Source: a bacterium (GTDB lineage Bacteria > Bacillota_I > Bacilli_A > Acholeplasmatales > Acholeplasmataceae). From it: a stretch of 5,987 bases of DNA. Positions 1 to 5,205 of the stretch are shown here, piece by piece; positions within the stretch are counted from its first letter, which is position 1; the number at the start of each line of letters is the position of its first letter. The DNA lies in assembly GCA_018623895.1 (NCBI GenBank), contig JAAZUY010000037.1, forward strand, positions 1 to 5,987, given 5' to 3'. The translations under genes and the position numbers were made by a program. The notes beneath the pieces were generated by a model that was not told the DNA's origin, did no database searches, and was given only the letters and a program-made list of their open reading frames with translations.

Positions 1-608
1 AACAAAAGAACTTTAGGTTTATTAATTAGTGCTCTAGCGATAGCAACTCTTTGTTGTTGACCACCAGACAATTTTAGAATGTTTCTTTTTTCAAAACCAG
101 TCAGACCAACTAATTTTAAAAATTTTTGTACTTCTTTATTAATTTCTTTTTTATTCAATTTCAATTTTTCAATTAATGACTTTTTTTTCGATTTATAAAC
201 CTCTTTTTTTTTCGATTTATTTAAATTGATAAAATTTTTATCTTTATTTAAGTCTTCTTCCATTTTTTTTATTTGTTGTCTTAATCCAAGAATTTCCTGT
301 TTCACTTTTAAACCATAAACAACATTGTCGTATACATTTAAATGAGGAAACAATGAATATTTTTGAAAAACAGTATTGGTAGGTCTTAAATAAGGTGGTA
401 CACCATTCATCATTTGACCTTCAAAATAAATTTGACCTTCCGTTGGTTCAATAAATCCACCTATAATTCTTAATGTAGTTGTTTTTCCACAACCTGAGGG
501 CCCCAACAAAGTTACAAACTGGTTCTCGTTTATCTCTAAATTAATATTATTTAAAACAAATTGATCATTAAATTTTTTGTATATATTTTTAAGTGAAATT
601 AGTTTCAT
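1..608 (-). CDS. potA: Spermidine/putrescine ABC importer ATP-binding protein PotA-like, partial (N-terminal 202 residues)
   Basis: This is the cytoplasmic ATPase that would power a polyamine (spermidine/putrescine) importer. The reading frame runs from an ATG at 608 off the left edge, so about the last third or more is missing. Visible motifs are Walker A GPSGCGKT (residues 36-43), the PotA-like stretch PPYLRPTNTVFQKYSLFPHL (71-90) with Q-loop Gln82, and the signature LSGGQQQRVAIARA (180-193). The sequence ends just before Walker B. Between the Q-loop region and the signature there is an extra lysine-rich segment (about 105-155) that bacterial PotA normally lacks. From memory, some Mollicutes PotA proteins also carry inserts here. 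The start is supported by AGGA at 622-625, with a rather long 13-nt spacer, and by a stop codon in frame just upstream. A strong promoter lies upstream. The permease and binding-protein genes would lie beyond the left edge. A related importer (iron, maltose-type) is less likely because of the PPxxRPxNTVFQ motif. Confidence 0.85.
   Translation of the reverse strand, partial: MKLISLKNIYKKFNDQFVLNNINLEINENQFVTLLGPSGCGKTTTLRIIGGFIEPTEGQIYFEGQMMNGVPPYLRPTNTVFQKYSLFPHLNVYDNVVYGLKVKQEILGLRQQIKKMEEDLNKDKNFINLNKSKKKEVYKSKKKSLIEKLKLNKKEINKEVQKFLKLVGLTGFEKRNILKLSGGQQQRVAIARALINKPKVLL
181..220 (-). repeat. 16-bp direct repeat inside the potA insert
   Basis: The plus-strand 16-mer TTTTTTTTCGATTTAT occurs at 181-196 and again at 205-220, exactly 24 bases apart, so the repeat is in frame. 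It encodes a doubled KSKKK (residues 131-135 and 139-143) in the lysine-rich insert of the PotA-like protein. The 8- and 9-base T runs make it a possible slippage site. It could also be ordinary low-complexity drift in an AT-rich gene. Confidence 0.75.
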
Positions 609-651
609 TTTTAAAATTATATCCTACTTTTTTCTCTAGCTATACCTCTTG

Positions 652-675
652 ATTTGTTCATTAACAATGACAAAT
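652..675. repeat. Imperfect inverted repeat at the expected transcription start of potA
   Basis: ATTTGT-T-CATT (652-662) pairs with AATG-ACAAAT (666-675): ten base pairs with one bulged T and a 3-base loop. It lies immediately downstream of the potA -10 box, around the expected start of transcription near 671. That position would suit an operator or a 5'-end hairpin. In DNA this AT-rich, chance occurrence is a real alternative. Confidence 0.4.
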
Positions 676-677
676 TA

Positions 678-705
678 ATTATACACTTCTCATCTATTAA
701 GTCAA
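678..705 (-). promoter_or_regulatory. SigA-type promoter of the potA-like gene
   Basis: On the minus strand, TTGACT (700-705) and TATAAT (678-683) are separated by 16 bases. The -10 is perfect and the -35 has one mismatch. Transcription should start near 671, giving a leader of about 60 nt before the ATG at 608. This is the best promoter match in the window. Confidence 0.8.
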
Positions 706-728
706 TAATTATTTTTAAAAAATCGTAA

Positions 729-734
729 TATGAT
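729..734 (+). promoter_or_regulatory. Possible -10 box of the exporter operon
   Basis: TATGAT (729-734) matches five of six positions of the -10 consensus and would give a leader of about 17 nt before the ATG at 758. The overlapping TAAAAT (734-739) is an alternative. No good -35 box is visible at the right distance; the candidate region abuts the -35 of the divergent potA promoter. The exporter promoter may therefore be weak or need an activator. Confidence 0.35.
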
Positions 735-745
735 AAAATATCTAT

Positions 746-751
746 AAGGAG
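746..751 (+). promoter_or_regulatory. Strong ribosome binding site of the exporter ATPase
   Basis: AAGGAG lies six bases before the ATG at 758 and fixes that start. It is the strongest Shine-Dalgarno sequence on the plus strand in this window. Confidence 0.85.
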
Positions 752-757
752 ATTTTT

Positions 758-1624
758 ATGTTTGAGGTGAATAATTTATCATTTAAATATCCAAAGAATA
801 CTAACAACACTATTAAAGATATATCATTTAACATAAAAAAGGGTGAAATATTTGGTTTTTTGGGTCCTTCAGGAGCCGGAAAATCTACGACTCAAAAATT
901 AATGTTAAGGTTACTCACTGGTGGAGTTGGTGTAATTCGTTATGATGGAGAAAACATATTAGAATTGGGACAAAACTTTTACGAAGATATTGGTGTCAGT
1001 TTTGAAATGCCAATTCATTTTACAAAAATGTCGGCATTAGAAAATATGATGTTTTTTCAATCTCTTTACAAAAACAAAGCTGACATAAAGGAATTAATGA
1101 CTAGAGTTGGCTTATGGGAGGACAAAGATAAATTAATTAGCGAATATTCTAAAGGAATGAAAATAAGGCTAAATATTGTAAGAGCCTTAATCAACAAACC
1201 AAAGATGCTTTTTTTAGATGAGCCTACTAACGGTTTAGATCCTAAAAACTCTATGATATTAAAAGATATGATTCGTGAATTTAGAAATGCTGGCGGTACA
1301 GTTTTTATTACTTCTCACATTATGGCTGATATTGAACAACTATGCGATAGAGTAGGTTTTATTGTTGATGGTAAGATTGTTGAATTATCTAATACAAAAA
1401 AACTAAAACTCGACTATGGCGAAAAAACGATCCAAGTTGAATATAAAGAGAAAGAAAATACCGTTGAAAAAGCTTTCGATATGAATAAAAAATCCGAAAT
1501 GGATTCCCTATCAAAAATAATAAAAGAGAAAGAAATAATTAGAATTCATAGTGGTGAAACAACTCTTGAAGAAATTTTTATTAAAGTCACCGGTGTTAAT
1601 CTAAAAGATTCAAAAGAGGAATAA
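758..1624 (+). CDS. ABC-2 type exporter ATP-binding protein, fluoroquinolone-exporter-like
   Basis: This 288-residue cytoplasmic ATPase would drive the two permeases encoded directly downstream. It shows Walker A GPSGAGKST (residues 36-44), a signature changed to YSKGM (130-134), Walker B MLFLDEP (150-156), D-loop GLDP (159-162) and H-loop His187 in ITSH. The Q-loop region reads GVSFEMP (79-85), so the usual glutamine is Glu83. About 75 residues follow the nucleotide-binding domain and end in the LEEIFIKVTG motif typical of drug-export ATPases of the ABC-2 class. The FE-P Q-loop, the SKGM signature and the order ATPase-permease-permease recall the Rv2688c/Rv2687c/Rv2686c group of Mycobacterium, annotated as fluoroquinolone exporters. 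That assignment is from memory and the substrate here is unknown. Other possibilities are bacitracin/lantibiotic (BcrA-like) or lipid export. The start is fixed by AAGGAG. The next gene begins two bases after the stop. Confidence 0.85.
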   Translation: MFEVNNLSFKYPKNTNNTIKDISFNIKKGEIFGFLGPSGAGKSTTQKLMLRLLTGGVGVIRYDGENILELGQNFYEDIGVSFEMPIHFTKMSALENMMFFQSLYKNKADIKELMTRVGLWEDKDKLISEYSKGMKIRLNIVRALINKPKMLFLDEPTNGLDPKNSMILKDMIREFRNAGGTVFITSHIMADIEQLCDRVGFIVDGKIVELSNTKKLKLDYGEKTIQVEYKEKENTVEKAFDMNKKSEMDSLSKIIKEKEIIRIHSGETTLEEIFIKVTGVNLKDSKEE

Positions 1625-1626
1625 GT

Positions 1627-2355
1627 ATGTTATTAAAATTAGTTAAAGGTGAGCTATTTAGACTAAATAAGTATAACGTAATTCTTGTGTCTCTTCTAGT
1701 TGTCATTGTTTGGTCAATAATGTTATATCTAATTGAAGATCCAATAATATTTAGTTCAATAATTAGTATCATAATACTTCTTGATGTTACTATGATGACT
1801 GTCTTGTATACAGGTTCTGTTTTAAATTTTGAAAAAACTGAATCAACCATGCCTTCACTTATGGTAACACCTGCGTCTGAAAAGCAATTGATTTTTAGCA
1901 AAGTAATATCTAGCATGATTCATCAAACAACATCTACATTATTAGTAGTTATAGCATTTATGTTAATTAGAGGAATTGAAATAAACCTTTTTATCTTAAC
2001 ACCAATCATACTAATTAATGTTGCCACTTTCACATTATATGGTTTCGTATTTGCTTTTTTCTCAAAAGATTTTACAAGTTTACTAGCAAATTTATCAACA
2101 GTCTATATTTTATTAGTTTTGCCTAGTCTGCTAATTTATTTTGGAGTCTTCCAATCAACAGAAATGATAAATTTTATATTATTATTAAGTCCTATGGAGC
2201 AAGCTCTTGTTTTAATAAATTCTGTAGTAAATTCGGACTATTCAATTCACTTTATATTTTCATTATCAATGATGCTAATCTATTTCTTACTAACTTATAA
2301 TTTAATTGTAAAAAAACAATTCAATAAATATGTACAAAAAGGAAGTGGAGTCTAA
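1627..2355 (+). CDS. ABC-2 type exporter permease, first subunit
   Basis: This is a 242-residue integral membrane subunit of the exporter powered by the ATPase just upstream. Six hydrophobic segments can be drawn at roughly residues 17-36, 41-62, 94-114, 119-145, 155-175 and 207-227. Between the second and third lies a polar stretch, FEKTESTMPSLMVTPASEKQ (68-87). It matches the (E)R-x-E-G-T-L-x-x-L-x-V-T-P pattern that precedes the third helix in ABC-2 permeases. The length and helix count fit the half-size permeases of the fluoroquinolone-exporter-like group. GAGGA at the end of the ATPase gene lies just before the ATG, and the stop overlaps the next start by one base (TAATG), so the three genes should be translated together. 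The two permeases probably form a heterodimer. The sequence does not show the substrate. Confidence 0.8.
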   Translation: MLLKLVKGELFRLNKYNVILVSLLVVIVWSIMLYLIEDPIIFSSIISIIILLDVTMMTVLYTGSVLNFEKTESTMPSLMVTPASEKQLIFSKVISSMIHQTTSTLLVVIAFMLIRGIEINLFILTPIILINVATFTLYGFVFAFFSKDFTSLLANLSTVYILLVLPSLLIYFGVFQSTEMINFILLLSPMEQALVLINSVVNSDYSIHFIFSLSMMLIYFLLTYNLIVKKQFNKYVQKGSGV

Positions 2356-3077
2356 TGTTTATAAAAATTCTTAAACATGAATTAGGGAGTATAAAAAGAG
2401 ATAAAATGTATTCGTTTTTTGTCGGATACTTGTTGCTCTTTTTTGTTGTTTCAATATTTCTCTTTCCTTATTTAAAAGATCAACCTAATCCAGAAACAAC
2501 TATATTAATGGTTTTTATATTATTTCTTTTGATGAATGGTTTTATTTTCGGAGCTATTACTGGTTTTACTCTTCTAGATAATAAGGATGATAACGTATTA
2601 TTGTCTCTCCAAGTTACACCAATTGATGTTAATATGTATATATTTTTTAAGCTTCTAATATGCTTTATATTTTCTTTGATATCAACAACTTCGCTTGTTT
2701 TTATAGCTAATATATCAAGTGGTATTTCTGTTGTTTCGTTCATAATGACGATTTTTTTAGCAAGCCTTCAAGGGCCAATAATTGCTTTAATTATGAATGT
2801 TTTTGCTTCAAATAAGGTAGAAGGATTTGTAGTAATGAAAATATCTGGGTTGCTATTGATAGGACCAATACTTTCTTTATTTTTAACTGACTGGACTGAG
2901 TTCTTTATAGGATTGTTTCCTGGATTTTGGCCATCAAGAATTTTGACAATGGATTTTTATAACTCATCATATACATTTTCATCTCCTTACATATATTTTA
3001 TTTTAGGATTATTTGTAAATGGTTTATTTATATTAAATTTATTAAATTTTTATAAAAAGAAAAATAATTTATCATAG
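2355..3077 (+). CDS. ABC-2 type exporter permease, second subunit
   Basis: This is a 240-residue membrane protein and the likely heterodimer partner of the preceding permease. Hydrophobic segments lie near residues 19-38, 48-73, 95-118, 125-150, 160-177 and 211-231. After the second segment comes LLDNKDDNVLLSLQVTPIDV (73-92), the same polar V-T-P element as in the first permease but with a different sequence. NKVEGFVVMKISGLLLIGP (153-171) and a PGFWPSR loop (189-195) resemble what I recall of permeases annotated as fluoroquinolone transport components. The ATG shares its A with the stop of the upstream gene, and GGAG (2347-2350) precedes it by four bases. The TAG stop overlaps the ribosome binding site of the small gene that follows. 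The family is well supported; the drug specificity is not. Confidence 0.8.
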   Translation: MFIKILKHELGSIKRDKMYSFFVGYLLLFFVVSIFLFPYLKDQPNPETTILMVFILFLLMNGFIFGAITGFTLLDNKDDNVLLSLQVTPIDVNMYIFFKLLICFIFSLISTTSLVFIANISSGISVVSFIMTIFLASLQGPIIALIMNVFASNKVEGFVVMKISGLLLIGPILSLFLTDWTEFFIGLFPGFWPSRILTMDFYNSSYTFSSPYIYFILGLFVNGLFILNLLNFYKKKNNLS

Positions 3078-3079
3078 GA
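3076..3079 (+). promoter_or_regulatory. Ribosome binding site that decides the start of the small membrane protein
   Basis: AGGA lies seven bases before the ATG at 3087. A GTG in the same frame at 3081 lies only one base after it, too close to be used. The start at 3087 is therefore preferred, giving 66 residues rather than 68. Confidence 0.7.
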
Positions 3080-3086
3080 AGTGAAT

Positions 3087-3287
3087 ATGGAGTTTTTATC
3101 AATATTTTTAATTGTATATGGCGTTTTAGTTCTATTTTTAGTATTATCAAAAAACAATTTGGTTTTTAATAATCCAAAAACTAAGTTTTTTCAAAAATTT
3201 CTTGGCGCTAAAGGTACTTATTGGTTTTTTCTTTTTTGGGGCCTCGCTTCACTGATTGGTGGAATTCTTTTATATCAAAGTATTTAA
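3087..3287 (+). CDS. Small two-helix membrane protein at the end of the exporter operon
   Basis: This is a 66-residue protein that I do not recognise with confidence. It has one hydrophobic segment at about residues 3-21, a basic, Asn-rich middle (KNNLVFNNPKTKFFQKFLGAKG, about 22-43) and a second segment at about 45-64 with several aromatics followed by GGILLY. The shape, and the FN...FFQKFLGAKGTYWFF pattern, vaguely recall small membrane proteins such as the Imm17-like family, but that is a weak impression. It follows the second permease with a 9-base gap and stops inside the shared terminator, so it belongs to the same transcript. It may be a small accessory subunit or regulator of the exporter. 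Both termini would lie on the same side of the membrane. Confidence 0.7.
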   Translation: MEFLSIFLIVYGVLVLFLVLSKNNLVFNNPKTKFFQKFLGAKGTYWFFLFWGLASLIGGILLYQSI

Positions 3288-3315
3288 ATAAAAAGCCCAT
3301 TTGGGCTTTTTATTT
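3286..3315. terminator. Bidirectional intrinsic terminator between converging operons
   Basis: A perfect 13-bp stem, AAATAAAAAGCCC (3286-3298) with GGGCTTTTTATTT (3303-3315), closes on the 4-base loop ATTT. On either strand the GC core is followed by a run of five T, then A and more T. It can thus end both the exporter operon on the plus strand and the cytochrome operon on the minus strand. The stop codons of both genes (3285-3287 plus, 3310-3312 minus) overlap the stem. Confidence 0.93.
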
Positions 3316-3933
3316 TAATTTTATTAATTTCAATCGATTAAGCAACTTTATTATTACATAAACAATTAATGTCAGATGAAATGGCCATGATATTTCTAGT
3401 ATAGTTACTTCAAAATTATTAATATTAATTCTAAATCCAACATGGATATAAATCAAAAAATATACTAAATATCCAAGTTTATGCATCTCCTGCCATTTTT
3501 CAGTTTCAATATTCTTCTTTACATTTCTAATTGAAGTGACTAACAGTGGAATCATTAGAAGATATGCAATTGAACCAATAGGATTAAATCCATTAATATA
3601 CATATCAAATCTTGAAAATATATGTGGTAATAAATATATGAAACCGTAAAGAGATAAATCACCTCTAACTGGATCTATTACACTTCTGTATATTCCATTT
3701 TTTTTCATTACACCCGCTAGCATTACTAAAATAAATAATGCTAAAGAAAAATGACCAGAGAAGACAGTCCACTCCAAAAATTGTCCTCCAATTAAATAAA
3801 AGACAAAACTTAGAATAAAGGCGAGAGCAATAAAATGAAATTGATACTTTACAATATATTTTCCAATCATAAATATACTTATATAGATAAATGGAATAAT
3901 AATAAATGCTAGATTGTTTAATAAAAAATCCAA
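3310..3933 (-). CDS. Ferric-reductase-like / MsrQ-like membrane heme protein
   Basis: This 207-residue integral membrane protein probably carries b-type heme and moves electrons across the membrane. About seven hydrophobic segments lie near residues 7-29, 33-52, 59-76, 92-108, 118-135, 152-170 and 178-198. It resembles the MsrQ/YedZ branch of the ferric-reductase-like domain. His104 (LLPHIF) fits the first heme histidine. WQEMHKLGYLVYFLIYIH (147-164) reproduces the W-x-x-L-H-R-L-x-Y...H motif, with His151 and His164 thirteen apart as in MsrQ. SGHFSL (59-64) stands where MsrQ has a T-G motif. No flavin or NADH domain is fused. The start is TTG at 3933, supported by GAGGAG nine bases upstream; the first ATG would remove the first helix. 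It lies six bases after the cytochrome b5-like lipoprotein gene, so the two should be co-translated and may be redox partners. No msrP is visible in the window. Confidence 0.75.
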   Translation of the reverse strand: MDFLLNNLAFIIIPFIYISIFMIGKYIVKYQFHFIALAFILSFVFYLIGGQFLEWTVFSGHFSLALFILVMLAGVMKKNGIYRSVIDPVRGDLSLYGFIYLLPHIFSRFDMYINGFNPIGSIAYLLMIPLLVTSIRNVKKNIETEKWQEMHKLGYLVYFLIYIHVGFRININNFEVTILEISWPFHLTLIVYVIIKLLNRLKLIKLK

Positions 3934-3939
3934 ATTAAT

Positions 3940-4692
3940 TTACTCCTCACTTAAAAATGCAACTATAGGTAAGTTTGTAATATTTGCTGAAGAGTGTGGT
4001 GCACCAGAATTCTTAAATAATTCTGTTACGTCTTGTCCAGCATTAATAAACCCTCTATGAACACCATTTGGCCAACTTGGGTTATTTGTAACGTCATATA
4101 TCACACCTTCATAACATATATACGCATCTTTTCCGTCTTTGCCATCATATTGACTTAACTCTTCAAGGGTCATATATATTTTTTCATACTCAGATGACAC
4201 ATTGAGTTTTTGTAAAATATACGTGTCTAAAACTTCTTCTGAAATTTCAACAGGTTCACTCCATTTAACAAAACGGTATCCACCATAAGTTTTTGTTAAG
4301 GGAAATGTTAAAGAATCTAAATTTTCATAAACTTCTTTATTAACTACTTCACCATTTTTTCCCAAAAATGTGATTTCATATCGAATTGGAAGATCTGGTA
4401 ATAAAGTACCAACAATTTCCAAAGATTGAAGAAATTCTTCCCAACTGCTAATTTGTTTAATTTCTTCAGAAAGATCTTTTCCACTTTCTAAATTAAAACT
4501 AAGAAATTCGATACTATTTGTGACATCATAAATGGTTCCCTCAACTGCAATATAAGACTCATTTCCATTCTGACCATCAAACTCACTTAACTCTTCAGTT
4601 GTAAGTTGCAACATTTCTTTTTCAACCTCAGTATCAACTGAGCTACATGAAAAAATAAATAAAATAAGTGCAGTTATTGCGATTTTTTTCAT
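3940..4692 (-). CDS. Lipoprotein with two cytochrome b5-like domains, one lacking heme ligands
   Basis: This 250-residue protein has a lipoprotein signal: basic MKK, a hydrophobic core, then FIFSC with Cys16 as the lipidated residue (Phe at -2 is atypical). It should sit on the outer face of the cytoplasmic membrane. Residues about 27-98 form a cytochrome b5-like domain (LTTEELSEFDG...GTIYDVTN) without the two heme histidines. Residues about 103-163 (YEITFLGKNGEVV...YGGYRFVKW) resemble an InlB B-repeat/Flg_new beta-grasp unit. Residues about 172-250 form a second b5-like domain (MTLEELSQYDG...GVIYDVTN) with likely axial ligands His212 (NGVHRGF) and His233 (GAPHSS). The start is the ATG at 4692. 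A GTG in frame at 4698 falls inside the ribosome binding site and is rejected. The gene is followed six bases later by the MsrQ-like membrane protein, so an electron-transfer partnership is likely. Redox role and direction are inferred. Confidence 0.78.
   Translation of the reverse strand: MKKIAITALILFIFSCSSVDTEVEKEMLQLTTEELSEFDGQNGNESYIAVEGTIYDVTNSIEFLSFNLESGKDLSEEIKQISSWEEFLQSLEIVGTLLPDLPIRYEITFLGKNGEVVNKEVYENLDSLTFPLTKTYGGYRFVKWSEPVEISEEVLDTYILQKLNVSSEYEKIYMTLEELSQYDGKDGKDAYICYEGVIYDVTNNPSWPNGVHRGFINAGQDVTELFKNSGAPHSSANITNLPIVAFLSEE
3943..3948 (-). promoter_or_regulatory. Ribosome binding site supporting a TTG start
   Basis: GAGGAG lies nine bases before the TTG at 3933. It is formed by the last two codons (Glu-Glu) of the lipoprotein gene. 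This supports the TTG start of the MsrQ-like protein and suggests translational coupling. Confidence 0.75.
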
Positions 4693-4694
4693 AA

Positions 4695-4703
4695 TCACCT
4701 CTT
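4695..4703 (-). promoter_or_regulatory. Ribosome binding site of the b5-like lipoprotein
   Basis: AAGAGGTGA on the minus strand closely matches the Shine-Dalgarno consensus, with GAGG five bases before the ATG at 4692. It contains the in-frame GTG at 4696-4698, which rules that codon out as the start. Confidence 0.8.
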
Positions 4704-4714
4704 ACACTTAAATT

Positions 4715-4724
4715 ATCATATGAT
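4715..4724. promoter_or_regulatory. Palindrome overlapping a possible -10 box before the lipoprotein gene
   Basis: ATCATATGAT is a perfect 10-bp palindrome. Its minus-strand reading contains TATGAT (4715-4720), a possible -10 box that would start transcription just before the ribosome binding site. No convincing -35 box is visible. No intrinsic terminator is visible after arsC in 4693-4791 either, so readthrough from the phosphate operon is possible. Confidence 0.3.
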
Positions 4725-4791
4725 TAAAGATATTTTTTTAGTTTTAACTTTATTAAATTTATTTTGTAATTTTATGTGATTTAAAATTTGT

Positions 4792-5205
4792 TTAGACTAC
4801 TATTTCTTTAGATATAATCCTCTCTTTTAAAGATTTTATCTTATTAAAAATAATTTCTTGTGTCTTTACAAACTCTTCCTCGTTTTTTCCAGAAGGATCC
4901 TCTAATCCCCAATCTTCTCGATAATTACAAGGAAGCCACGGGCAGGAAACATTACAACCCATAGTTATAACTACATCAACTTCTGGTATTTTATCAATTA
5001 ATTTAGATTTATGTTTTAAGTTCATATCAAAATTATGAATTTTTTTTATGACTTTAACTGCATCTTGATTGATTTGATCTTTAGTTTCTGTTCCAGCACT
5101 GTAAGCCTCAAAAAAATCGCTATAATATAAATTTGTTAAAGCCTCTGCCATTTGACTTCTGCAGGAATTGTGTACACAGACATATGCTACTTTAATTTTT
5201 TTCAT
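4792..5205 (-). CDS. arsC: Arsenate reductase ArsC / low-molecular-weight phosphatase family
   Basis: This is a 137-residue cytosolic enzyme of the LMW-protein-tyrosine-phosphatase fold, predicted to reduce arsenate to arsenite using a thiol relay. The phosphate-binding loop is CVHNSCR (residues 10-16), with nucleophile Cys10 and Arg16, followed by SQMAEA as in the ArsC branch. MGCNVSCPWLPC (82-93) supplies Cys84, Cys88 and Cys93, at the place of the resolving cysteines of thioredoxin-coupled ArsC. EDWGLEDPSGK (97-107) holds the conserved Asp103-Pro104 that serves as general acid. The length is normal. The ATG overlaps the phoU stop (TAATG), so the gene is part of the pst-phoU operon, which makes sense because arsenate enters through phosphate transporters. 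A phosphotyrosine-phosphatase role is possible but less likely given the cysteine set. Confidence 0.87.
   Translation of the reverse strand: MKKIKVAYVCVHNSCRSQMAEALTNLYYSDFFEAYSAGTETKDQINQDAVKVIKKIHNFDMNLKHKSKLIDKIPEVDVVITMGCNVSCPWLPCNYREDWGLEDPSGKNEEEFVKTQEIIFNKIKSLKERIISKEIVV

Noticed and set aside
609..757. Riboswitch or small RNA in the divergent intergenic region
   Set aside because: The two leaders are too short (about 60 and 17 nt) and lack GC-paired stems; only the promoter elements and one weak inverted repeat can be supported.
1596..1916. 106-codon open frame on the minus strand
   Set aside because: It lies antisense to the end of the ATPase gene and the start of the first permease. 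It has no ribosome binding site or recognisable motif, and the plus-strand genes explain the region.
2480..2743. 87-codon open frame on the minus strand
   Set aside because: It lies wholly antisense to the second permease. Its composition mirrors a hydrophobic coding strand and it shows no family features.
3081..3086. GTG start for the small membrane protein
   Set aside because: The AGGA lies only one base before this GTG; the ATG at 3087 has a proper 7-base spacer.
4693..4698. GTG start for the b5-like lipoprotein
   Set aside because: The GTG is part of the ribosome binding site AAGAGGTGA; the ATG at 4692 gives a normal MKK signal peptide.
4693..4791. Terminator after arsC
   Set aside because: The region is nearly pure A/T with no GC-rich stem followed by a T run; only weak A/T pairing is possible.
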